This document shows positions 36,305 through 45,860 of a stretch of 64,000 nt of DNA, piece after piece (positions within the stretch are counted from its first letter, which is position 1; every line of letters begins with the position of its first letter). Below the pieces are notes generated by a model. It did no database searches. It saw nothing but the letters and a program-made list of their open reading frames with translations, and was not told the origin of the DNA. The stretch lies in assembly GCA_026874595.1 (NCBI GenBank), contig CM049308.1:51657624-51721623 (forward strand), read 5' to 3'. This DNA comes from Sipunculus nudus. Lineage: Eukaryota; Annelida; Sipuncula; Golfingiida; Sipunculidae. A program made the position numbers and the translations under genes.

Positions 36305-37145
36305 ATATCGAATGGCCTAACGTCAATGTAAAGACAATATGCTCAGGAAGAAATATGTCAGTATGAAGACAATATGCTCAGGAAGAAACTTATATCAGCA
36401 TAAAGACAAGTAGCTCAGGAAAAGAAACTACATCAGTATGAGGACAATATGATCAGGAAGAATTATATAACGTCTGTATGAAGACAATATGCTCAGGAAG
36501 ATACATAATGTCAGCATGAAGACAATATGCTCAGGAAAAGAAACTACATCAGTATGAAGAAATATTCTCAGGAAGAGACCTATCATCATCATAAACACAA
36601 TATGATCAGGAAGAGACCTAACATCAATAATAAAACAATATGCTCAGGAAGAAACCTACATCAGTATGAAGAAATATGCTCAGGAAAAGACCTAACATCA
36701 GCATGAAGACAATATGATCAGGAAGAGACCTAACATCAGTATGAAGACAATATGCTCAGGAAGAGACCTAACATCAGCATAGAGACAAGACCCTGAGGAT
36801 AAAAACTTCATCAGCATAAAGACAATTTGCTCAGGGAAAAAAACCTACATCAGTAAAACGACAATATGCTCAGAAAGAGATCGAACGTCAGCATGAAGAC
36901 AATATGCTCAGGAAGAAACCTAACATCAGCATGAAGACAATATGATCAGGAAAAAAAACTACATCAGCATAAAGACAATATGCTCAGGGAAAAAAACATA
37001 ACATCAGTATGAAGACAATAGGCTCAGGAAGAGATCTAACGTCAGCATGAAGACAATATGCTCAGGAAGAAACATAACGTCGGTATGACGACAATATGCT
37101 CAAGAAGAAACTTTAATCAGCATAAAGACAATAAGCTCAGGAAAG
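36305..37145 (+). repeat. 37-38-bp minisatellite, type 2, upstream array
   Basis: Units are variants of CAATATGCTCAGGAAGAGAC followed by CTAACATCAGTATGAAGA. They share AATATGYTCAGG and CTAACRTC with the type 1 array, so both are branches of one satellite. The same type 2 unit resumes at 44,460 beyond the transposon-rich interval. Confidence 0.92.
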
Positions 37146-37552
37146 AAGAGAGAAAAATACCAGGACACGAAAGAGTGCGACTCTCTCGTAAGTGCTTTTT
37201 GGACCTATTCCGATAATTGCAGAACTTACAGATATTCTACGGACTTTTACAGACTCGAGACGGATTGTCTTCAGTTTGTCTTTGGGATTATTACCAGAAC
37301 TTCACTTTCGGATTTCAACAGATTGTTTTCGAGATTAAATCGGACTATTCTCTGAGAATATTTACATGAACTGTTCATCTGGATTATTTATGGTAAAAGG
37401 CTCTTGTGAGACTGTGACAGTGGTGGTATCCAGAATCAAAGCCTGGGATCCGGAATCTGGTACCGTACATTTTTATAGTTATACTGTATAATTGTATTGA
37501 TTTAGTGTATTGTAATGTAAGGATTGTTCTAAGAATAAATTATAATTATTTG
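37146..37552 (+). other. Possible retroelement 3' tail
   Basis: The array ends in GCTCAGGAAAGAAGAGAG and passes into unique DNA with ACGAAAGAGTGCGACTCTCT. Repeated GGACTTTT and GGATTATT words, AGACTGTGACAGTGGTGGTA, CGGAATCTGG and an AATAAA (near 37,533) follow. Noncoding DNA of this kind, with a polyadenylation signal, is what is expected between pol and the 3' LTR end of a Ty3/gypsy element. GGAATCTG also occurs in the presumed LTR at 39.74 kb. The assignment is an inference; there is no coding evidence. Confidence 0.3.
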
Positions 37553-39688
37553 TTGACAACAAGTGATCAATGGGTCATGACGCTCAGCTGACTGGGAAGA
37601 GATTCGCAAAAGGAAATTTTATCATCTGAATGGTAGTATATACCCATTCAACTGAAGCATCAAACAGATTAACCAACAGGCCAAGATTGTGTCTGTATTT
37701 ATATATCTCAAAAATAGAGAAAAATGCGTAAACTTTAAAAAAATAGAGGTGGCTCCACCAGTCTGCAGAAACTGTTGAAACTTTACATAATCAATATCCA
37801 TGCAAAGAATCATGGTGATATCTGCATTTGTTGTTCAGATACTTGAGCTTTTGTATCAAATTGTCCATTATTCTGAGGGATACTTAAGAGTCCTATAGCT
37901 TGAAGGATATGGGTAACAGAGACCTAATTTCAGGTTTCCACAGGCACTTTTCATGGGCCTCCTTGCATGACAAGAATGAAGATTCTAGGGAAAGTGGTTC
38001 AATTTGTGCCACGTTAACAGATGACAGCATCCTTAAAGGTCTCAAAAATGGAGAAAAAATAAGAAAAATTGAATAAAATTAAGGTGGCTTCAATAGTCTG
38101 CAGAAACTAATAAAAACACTTAATGGTCAATATCCATGCAAAGAATCATGATGATCTCTGCATTTGTTGTTCAGATACTTCAGCTTTTATATCAAATTGT
38201 CCATTATTCTGAGGGATACTAGAGTCCTATAGCTTGAAGGATATGGGTAACAGAGACCTAATTTCAGGTTTCCACAGGCACTTTTCATGGGCCTCCTTGC
38301 ATGACAAGAATGCAGATTCTAGGGAAAGTTGTTACAATTTGTGCCACGTTAACAGATGACAGCATCCTTAAAGGTCTCAAAAATAGAGAAAAAATTAGAA
38401 AAATTGAATAAAATTAAGGTGGCTTCACCAGTCTGCAGAAACTAGTAAAAACACTTAATGGTCAATATCCACGAAAGAATCATGGTGATATCTGCATTTG
38501 TTGTTCAGATACTTCAGCTTTTATATCAAATTGTCCATTATTCTGAGGGATACTTCAGAGTCCTATAGCTTGGGCCTCCTTGCATGACAAGAATGAAGAT
38601 TCTAGGTGAAGTTGTTACAAGTTGTGCCACGTTAACAGATGACAGCATCCTTAAAGATCTCAAAAATAGAGAAAAAAAATTCGAAAGATTGAATAAAACA
38701 TACACCAGTCTGCAGAAACTGATGAAACACTCCATAATCCAAATTTTCCATTATTCTGAGCTGTACTTTGGAATGCCATAGCTCAAAGGATATGGGTAAC
38801 AGAGACCTAATTTCAGGTTTCCATGGAGACTTTTCATCGGTCTCCCAGTGTTGAGAATGAAGATTCTAGGTCCAGTTGTTAAGATTTGTACCGTGTTGAC
38901 GGATAACTACATCCTTAAAGGTGTCAAAAATAGAGAAAATGAAATTGTAAAAATTTGAAAAAATACAGGTGGGGCCACCAGTCTGCAGGAACTGATGGAA
39001 CACCTCTTGATTAATGTGTATGCAAAAAATCAAGACCATCAGTGCTGTAGTTGTTGAGATTTTGCAGGTTTTTTTTGTCTTTTTTTTTAAATAAAATTTT
39101 CCATTAATCTGGGCGGTAATTTGGAGCCCAAAAGCTTAAAGGATATGGGTAACAGAGACCTTATTTTAGGTTTCCATGGAGACTTTTCATAGGTCTCTCA
39201 CTGTGTCAAGAATGAAGATTCTAGGTCTAGTCTTTACGATTTGTGCCCTGTTAACAGATGCTCACATTTTTAAAGGTCTCAAAAATAAAGAAAAAAAATT
39301 CGTTAAAAAACGAAAAATACAGGTGGCACCACCAGTCTGCAGGAACTGATGGAACATCCCATGATCAATATGTATGCCAAAAATCATGACTATCAGTGAT
39401 GTAGTTAATGAGATATTGAAGTTTTTGTATTAAATTTTTTTACTATTCTGGGGGGGGGGGGGGGTACTTTGGGGCCCGAAGGATATGGGTAACAGAGACC
39501 TTATTTCTGGTTTCCAAGGAGATTTTTATGGACCTCTCAGAATGTCAAGTTACAAGATTCTAGGTCCAGCGGTTACGATTTGTGCCTGGTTAACGGACGG
39601 ACAGACGGATAGATAGACAGACGGACGACGGACAAAGAGTGATCGCTATAGCTCAAATGATTTACAGTCAGCTGAGCTAAAAAACAAC
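37553..39688 (-). repeat. Family A dispersed repeat, complete minus-strand copy with amplified core
   Basis: The 3' end lies at 37,556 (AACAAGTGATCAATGGGTCA then CGCTCAGCTGAC, the complement of the family 3' terminus). The 5' hairpin lies at 39650-39678 with the (GGAC)n block just inside it. Between them a core of 270-350 bp is repeated about six times. Each unit carries GGTGGC-CACCAGTCTGCAG, a GATATGGGTAACAGAGACC phrase and GTGCCACGTTAACAGATG. It has no coding capacity. It sits between the retroelement-like 3' tail and the retrotransposon 5' end. Confidence 0.75.
37747..39560 (-). repeat. Internal tandem array of family A, six units of about 270-350 bp
   Basis: The anchor CACCAGTCTGCAG occurs near 37,757, 38,098, 38,427, 38,703, 38,978 and 39,329. 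Units 1 to 3 are very similar over GATATGGGTAACAGAGACCT and the following CACAGGCACTTTTCATGG; the others carry deletions. A run of about 15 G interrupts the last unit at 39,450. Confidence 0.85.
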
Positions 39689-39689
39689 T

Positions 39690-39819
39690 GTCTCTTTATT
39701 CATTCCCCTAAACATTTCACGCTGCCTAGTGTTGCGGAATCTGTTTTTTATCTCCGCAACAAAATTTATAGTCGTCACGATTACGTGATCTGTCGTTATT
39801 AGGATCCATTTTATAAAAT
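39690..39819 (+). repeat. Probable 5' LTR remnant
   Basis: Lies between the family A 5' end and the primer binding site. It contains an inverted repeat TGTTGCGGA ... TCCGCAACA (39730-39738 and 39753-39761), which resembles LTR termini or a stem-loop. Too short for a full LTR, so it is truncated or internally deleted. The exact boundaries cannot be set without a second copy. Confidence 0.4.
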
Positions 39820-39831
39820 TGGGGGCTCGTC
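39820..39831 (+). other. Primer binding site, tRNA-Pro type
   Basis: TGGGGGCTCGTC matches the complement of the 3' end of tRNA-Pro (TGG plus GGGCTCG), the classic minus-strand primer site used by many LTR elements. It lies about 120 bp upstream of the gag start, as expected. Confidence 0.75.
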
Positions 39832-39949
39832 TAGGAAGTTTAATAGTTTTGAAAATTTATTAGGCCTTGACCTAGACACATTGTTTACAATACATTTTCA
39901 CAAGATTTATCTCAGTGGTTTTTTTCTGTTATTGTTTTAACATCTTAAC

Positions 39950-41080
39950 ATGGCAAATTTCAAACCGGGGGGATTTGTTAAAGATCCCGACCCTGATCAA
40001 CTTAAACAGTTGACAAAAGATCAGTTGTTACGTTTGGGACAACAGTTAGGGTTAGGTGTGAAAAAAGCTTTGAGAAAACCTGATATCATTGCTAAAATCA
40101 TGCAAGATCTAGTTAGCAAAGGTTTATTTGAAGAGAGTGAAGTAAAAACATAAAAATGACAGCCTTAAAAAGGTAAGAAATGGAACATGAGCTAGCATTA
40201 AAACAGTTAGAAAGGGAAGAACATGAGAAAGAAAAAGAAAAAGAAATTGAGTTAAACCGACTGGAATTAGAAAGACTTAAATTAGAACATAGTCTACATG
40301 CTGCCCCCAACCCACAGTTTTGATGTTACTAAACACGTTAGACTTGTCCCGCCTTTTCAAGAAAAAGAGGTTGATAAATATTTCTTACACTTAGAGAAGG
40401 TAGCTGAAAATTTATAAAGGCCTAAGGAAAATTGGACTATGCTATTACAAAGTGTATTGACTGGCAAGGCCAGAGAAATTTATACAGAGCTTTCAGTAGA
40501 AGCCGCTGCTGACCATGACCGGGTTAACGGTTAATCTTAAAAGGTTATGAGTTTGTTCCGGAGGCTTTCCACCAGAGATTCAGAAATTGGGAAAAAGCGC
40601 CAAAATCAGACCTATTTAGAATTTGCTAGGACTAAAGAGCAGTTGTTTGATCGCTGGAGTAGTTCTAAAAATGTAATGAAAGATTAAGTCAATTTGCGCC
40701 AGTTGATTTTGCTTGAAGAATTTAAGCGCTGCATTTACGCAGATGTTAAAACTTGACATTGCTGCTCAATTAGCTGATGATAATACATTAACACACAAAA
40801 TGTCCTTTACTAGCAAATCAAACCAATCATAAACAAACAAGAATGTAATTTAGTATGGTCAAAAGAAGTTAAAGGCGCAATCAAGACTAGTAGTCCTGAT
40901 AGTTCAACAAAGTCCATTGCTACACCTCTGTCTACGTAAACTGTGTCTGAGTCCAACAAAAACCAGTCGCTTTCAAAAAAAATCTGTAATTACTGTAAAT
41001 AGGAAGGTCATCTAATATTTGACTAGAAACCGGCAAATAACCGAAGCAAACCTTCTGGTTTTGTTTCAAAATCTATGCAT
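39950..41080 (+). pseudogene. gag-like pseudogene of the Ty3/gypsy element
   Basis: The first intact piece starts at ATG 39950 and runs 67 codons (MANFKPGGFVKDPDPDQLKQ), with a basic SAP-like helix pair (LTKDQLLRLGQQLGL). After a stop at 40,151 the reading continues in other phases. These pieces are an acidic/basic coiled-coil-like run (40,180-40,300), a SCAN-like capsid segment with RLVPPFQEKEVDKYF and LLQSVLTGKAREIYTELS (40,340-40,520), and FRNWEK (near 40,580). A zinc knuckle follows at about 40,986-41,030: CNYC, GH and a stop codon exactly where the last Cys of CX2CX4HX4C should be. At least six stops or frameshifts break it. Confidence 0.85.
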
Positions 41081-41139
41081 AGCATAGTACAAGAGGCAAG
41101 CTCTTTTCATGTAAATAAGGGGTACAACTCCTTGACTGA

Positions 41140-41598
41140 CTCTATAAAAAGTTTGATGCTACGGCAGCCAACGTTCCGTCTGACTCAAAAGAAGAATCCG
41201 TAGCTTGTGGGGTAAAAACCTCATTTGATTCCTGCGAGGATTTCAATCAGGCTAGGTCCTTTCAAGACTCCTGCGAGGAGTATCATCTAAATAAGGCTAA
41301 GTCCTTTTATGACTCTTGCGAGAGTATTTCAAACGAGCCCAGGACCTCTTATGACAAACAGAAGTTTGTTTCTGCTGAGGAAAATTCCTCTGTTGACTCA
41401 AATGAGGAGTTTGATTGTAATAAGGGTGTAGATTCCTTTTGTGACTCTGAAAAAGAGTTTATGACTGACAGTGTCAGTGTCAGTTCTTTGTTTGACATAA
41501 TTGAGGTAGTAGATTCCTCTCCTTACTCTGAAATGGAGATATTTGAGCCATTCGTACATGATAGTTATGTATCACTTTCAGTTGCTACTAGGCAATGA
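41140..41598 (+). pseudogene. Open acidic Ser/Asp/Cys-repeat segment in the protease position
   Basis: A frame of 152 codons is uninterrupted between TGA at 41137 and TGA at 41596, notable in an element otherwise full of stops. It lacks an early ATG; the first is near 41,461. It encodes repeated SFxDSCEE-like motifs 13-15 residues apart (near 41,227, 41,266 and 41,311), then SSVDSNEEFDCNKGVDSFCD, and is strongly acidic. In related elements this region holds the aspartic protease. No DTG active site is seen. Only the C-terminal protease motif LLLGNDVAGD survives, in a different phase at 41579-41611. The segment is either a variable gag-pro linker or a repeat expansion that displaced the protease. 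Confidence 0.6.
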
Positions 41599-41688
41599 TG
41601 TTGCAGGTGACAATTTAAAGTACAGCCTGTATCAGAAAAGTCGTCACTTCATCAGGACATTTATCCTTAAAATCAGGAAATTCTTGGT

Positions 41689-42965
41689 TTGTATCCTTCA
41701 TGTGCTGTAACTAGATCTAAGGCCAAGAAAAACACACATGAGGAATATGGTCCAGATAATAACATTCTGGAAGTCACTAGTGACTCGTCTAACGACTCGC
41801 CCGTACAGGATGCAGCATTTTCAAGGTCAGAACCTATCGCGGAACAGCATAAGGACCCTGATATTTCATGTTTGTTTCCCAGGGCAGTTTCTAAAGATGA
41901 ACTGTCAACAAACGAAGTTTGTTTCTATGATAAAAATGGAGTGCTTATGCGTAAATAGCGACCACCTGACGTATGCGCTGATAATTAGTGGACCATCAAA
42001 CATCAAATAGTAGTGCCCAAAAGCTATCGAAATGAAATTCAAGCATGGCACATGAGGCTCCTTTGTCTGGCCATTTAGGTATAAATAAAACTTATCAGAA
42101 AGTTAGTGCACACTTCTATGAGCCTAATCTCAGGACAACACTGTTGTACAATACTGTAAATGATGCCACATATGCCAGATGGTAGGCAAGCCCAATCAGA
42201 ATGCTCCTAAAGCCCCACTTAGACCTACCTTCCTGCTTTCGAGGAACCATTTAATAAGATTATTGTTGATTGTGTCGGACCACTGCCCAAAACAAAATCT
42301 GGACATGAATACATGCCGACAACTATATGCGCATCTACCAGGTTCCCTGAGGCAATACCATTGCGCAAAATTAATACAAAAAGTGTTGTCAAGGCTCTGA
42401 CCAAGTATTTTTACAACTTTTTGATTACCAAAATCCGTCCAGTCTGATCAAGGGTCTAATTTTATGTCTGGCTTATTCCGGCAAGTTATGCTTGAGCTAG
42501 GTATAAAACAGTACAGCTCTTCGCAATACCATCCTGAAAGTCAGGGCGCCCACGAGCGTTTTCACCAGGCATTAAAAAACATGATGAGGCACCTATTGCT
42601 GTTTGCTGTCAGAGAATCCTTTCAGAGTCCTTGGATTTCAGTCCCTTTGAACCAGTTTTCGAACACTCAGTTCGAGGTTCTTGATTCTCTTAGTTTATTG
42701 CAGTATGTCTCAGACTTTCGCAATAAACTACACAAAGCTTGTGAAATTGTAAAGTCTAATCTAAAATGTACACAAAGTAAAATGATAACAAAGTATGACA
42801 AGTACACTGTAAGTAGGACGTTTTAGCCTGATGAAAAGGTCCTTGCCTTACTACTCATCCCAGGCAGATCTCTGCAAGCTTGGTATTTTGGTCCTTACAT
42901 TGTTGACAAGAAAGTCAGTGATTTAAATTACATACTGTTAACATCAGATAGGCGTTAGAAAAAAC
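41689..42965 (+). pseudogene. Integrase pseudogene of the Ty3/gypsy element
   Basis: Starts with a linker containing YPSCAVTRSKAKK. The HHCC zinc finger follows: HEAPLSGHLGINKTYQKVSA (near 42,050) and YCK-stop-CHICQMVGKPNQ (near 42,155-42,200), where a stop replaces the residue before the third ligand. The catalytic core has the first Asp in IIVDCVGPLPKTKSG (near 42,265), the second in QSDQGSNF (near 42,445) and the Glu in HPESQGAHERFHQ (near 42,535), so the D,D-35-E residues are still readable. The C-terminal GPY module has WYFGPYIVDKKVSDLNY (near 42,880-42,930), then LCHVKMLKPYYDR. Several frameshifts and stops inactivate it. Expected function in an intact element: insertion of the cDNA. 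Confidence 0.92.
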
Positions 42966-43119
42966 AACTGTGCCATGTTAAAATGTTGAAACCATATTAT
43001 GACAGAAATAGCACATCAGATGTTGTACACAATGTTACTGCTGTTAATTATGTAAAAACTGACCCTGACCCAGTCAAAGTAAATACTGATCGTAAGTGTG
43101 ATTAAGTGTGAAACATTAC

Positions 43120-44474
43120 CACTAAAAGTTGCTTAACAACCTGGATGCCAAACTGTCACACCTCACTGCACTGCAACAACAAGACCTCAAGAACCTGCTG
43201 CAGAATTATAGACACTTGTTTAGTGACATTCCAACGCGAACTAACATATTGTGCCATGACGTCGATGTTGGCGAGGCAAGCGCTGTCAAGCAGCATCCTC
43301 ACAGACTGAATCCAGAAAAGCAAAAGTATCCACAAGATGAGGTTCAATATTTGATTGACAATGATTTTACTGAACTTAGTGACCTAACTGGAGATCACCA
43401 TGTATTTTTTGTGCCAAAACCTGATGGAAGTTACCGTATGTGCACAGATTATCGAAAACTGAACTCTGTCCCCAAGACTGAGACGTTCCCGATTCCGAGG
43501 ATCGATGATTGAATAGATAGAGTCGGTAACTCCAGATTTGTTTCCAAGTTTGACTTGCTAAAAGGATTCTGGCAAGTTGTGTCCGCATTTGTGACGCCGC
43601 AGGGACTGTACCAGTATAAATAATGCAGATTGGCATGAAGAACTCGCCAACCACGTTCCAGCGCCTCATCCATATGGTTGTCAAGGACATTCAGGGCTGC
43701 GACGCATATATTGATGACCTCATCGTGTACAGCGACACCTGGGAGAAACATTTGCAGATTGTTCGCGTGCTCTTCGAAAAGCTCAGCGAAGCACGTCTGA
43801 CCGTCAACTTAGTCAAACCTGAGATTTGTAGTGCACAAGTAACATTTTTGGGTCATATTGTACAACCTGCTGATGCTAAAATAAGTGTTATTTCTGCATT
43901 TCCTAAACCAACCCCCCTCCCCCCCCCCCCCAAAAAAAAATAAATAATGCGTTTTCTTGGTATGGTTGGATACTACAGAAATTGTTGTCAAAATTTTCTG
44001 CTGTAGCTGAACCTTTAACTGATTTGTTAAAGAAGAAACAAAAGTTTGTATGGAATGTTCAGTGTGAAAATGCATTTCAGAATTTGAAAGCAATTCTGCA
44101 AAGTTCACCAGTTTTGGCAGCTCAAGACTTTTCTGTACCCTTTAAGTTAGCTGTAGATGCTAGGGATACTGCTGCTGGTGTTGTGTTGTTAAAGAAGGCA
44201 GTGATGGCATAGATCATCCAATTTGTTAGTTTTTAAGAAATTTCGATGCAAACCAAACAAACTACTAAACTATTGAAAAAGAATGTTTGGCTTTGATTTC
44301 AGCATTGCAACATTTGAGGTTTATGTTATCAATCAAGCCTATCATTGTCCTCAGTGATCACAATCCCCTCACGTTCATGAACAAGTTAAAGTGTAAATAT
44401 CAAATATTGTTGAGAGTTTGTTTTTACAGGATTACAATCTTGAAATCAGACACATTAAAGGAAGAGACCTAATA
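43120..44474 (+). pseudogene. Reverse transcriptase-RNase H pseudogene of the Ty3/gypsy element
   Basis: RT blocks in order: LDAKLSHLTALQQQDL (43,141), VPKPDGSYRMCTDYRKLNS (43,413), KFDLLKGFWQV (near 43,548), SAFVTPQGLYQYK (43,583), GMKNSPTTFQRLI (43,633) and the catalytic YIDDLIVYSD (near 43,709). LGHIVQ follows near 43,850. A C-run with an A-run (43,914-43,940) ends that frame. The connection and RNase H follow in pieces: DLLKKKQKFVWN, LAVDARDTAAGVVLL (44,149), EKECLALISALQHL (44,277), VLSDHNPLTFM (44,349) and EIRHIKGRD (near 44,442). The frame then reads straight into minisatellite units and stops at about 44,507. Stops and shifts at 43,511, 43,620, 43,940, 44,210 and elsewhere inactivate it. 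Confidence 0.93.
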
Positions 44475-45640
44475 TCAGTATTAAGACAATATGATTATGA
44501 AGAGACCTAACATCAGTAAATAGACAATATGACCAGGGAGAGACCTAACATCAGTAAGAAGACAATATGTTCAGGAAGAGACCTAACATCAGCAGGAAGA
44601 CAATATGATCAGGAAGATCCCTAACATCAGCAGGAAGACAATATGATCAGGAAGAGACCTAACATCAGCAGGAAGACAATATGATCAGGAAGAGACCTAA
44701 CATCAGTAAGAAGACAATATGCTCAGGAATAATACATCGGTATGAAAAAAAATATGCTCAGGAAGAGACCTAACATCAGCATAAAGACAATATGCTCGGG
44801 AAGAGACCTAACATCAGCATAAAGACAATACGCTCAGGGAGAGACCTATAACATCATTATGCAGACAATTTACTCAGGAAGAAACCTAACATCAACAGGA
44901 ACACAATATGATCAGGAAGAGACCTAACATCAGTAAGAAGACAGTATATACTCAGGAAGAAACCTACATCAGTATGACGGCAATTTGCTCAGGGAGGTAA
45001 TCGGGATGGACTAAACGTCAATGTGAGACAATATGTTCAGGAAAAACTTAACATCGATAGGAAGACGACTAATATGTTTGGAGAGACCTCAGTATGAAGA
45101 CAATATATCCAAAGTCGATGTGAAGACAATGCTCGGGATGATGTCGAAAAACCTATCGTTAACATGAAGACTGTATACCCAGGAAGAAACTTAACGTCAA
45201 TATGAAGACAATATATTTAAGAAGTTCCTAACGTGCGTATCAAGCCAGATGATTAGGTAGGTCCTCACGTCAGCATATGAATAATATATACTTGAGAAGG
45301 ACCATACGTCAATACGATGAAAATATACTCAGGAAGAACCAAATGACCGTATGAAGACTATATGCACAGGAAGGACCTATAACGTCAAAATGATGACACA
45401 ATGCTCAGGAAAGTCCTAGCGTAAGTAAGAAAACAAATGCTCAGGAAAATCCTATAGCTTCAATATGAAGAAAATATACATGTTTGGGTCTTGTGTCGAT
45501 ATGTAGACAATATGCTCAAGAAGAACCTAACGTTAATATGAAGACAAGTTATGCAACAAATATGACTGGAAGGACCCCAGTAAGAACACAATATGTTCAG
45601 ACCTAACGTCAATTTGAAGACAGCAATAAAGTAAGCAGAG
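44460..45640 (+). repeat. 37-38-bp minisatellite, type 2, downstream array
   Basis: Same unit as at 36.3-37.1 kb (GGAAGAGACCTAACATCAG ... AAGACAATATG). The first units are well conserved; after about 45,000 they decay, with related phrases up to about 45,860. The first unit overlaps the RNase H reading frame. Confidence 0.9.
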
Positions 45641-45731
45641 GGAGAGTTCAACTGTACTTTCAACGTCATAATGAAATCAACAGGTTCGGGAAGGGTCTAT
45701 ATCGTCATTATGTAGACAGAATATTCATGTA

Positions 45732-45783
45732 GTCAAGCCCATGCACTTTTCTATTAACCGATATGAAACAAAGTGGGCTTGAC
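45732..45783. repeat. Inverted repeat, 10-bp arms
   Basis: GTCAAGCCCA (45732-45741) and TGGGCTTGAC (45774-45783) are perfect complements around a 32-bp loop, and weaker CTTT/AAAG pairing extends inward. It lies in the degenerate edge of the minisatellite. Confidence 0.7.
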
Positions 45784-45860
45784 CGTACTGACAAAGTACC
45801 CAGCCTATATGCACGAAGACAATATATACGGGCTCTTAAACTGTCAAAGGGTCTTACGAT

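Larger units (their letters stand above)
39690..44474 (+). mobile_element. Decayed Ty3/gypsy retrotransposon with Gmr1-like gene order
   Basis: Order on the plus strand: LTR remnant, tRNA-Pro-type primer binding site, gag, residual protease region, integrase, reverse transcriptase, RNase H. Integrase before reverse transcriptase is the order of the Gmr1-like group of Ty3/gypsy elements; most Ty3/gypsy elements have it last. The integrase C-terminal GPY module leads straight into the RT N-terminal region with no LTR or unrelated DNA between, which argues against an accidental rearrangement. Every domain carries stops and frameshifts, so the copy is dead. There is no 3' LTR: homology ends inside RNase H, where the 37-38-bp minisatellite takes over. 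Confidence 0.9.

Noticed and set aside
43376-43751. Minus-strand frames opposite the reverse transcriptase
   Set aside because: Shadows of the plus-strand RT coding sequence.
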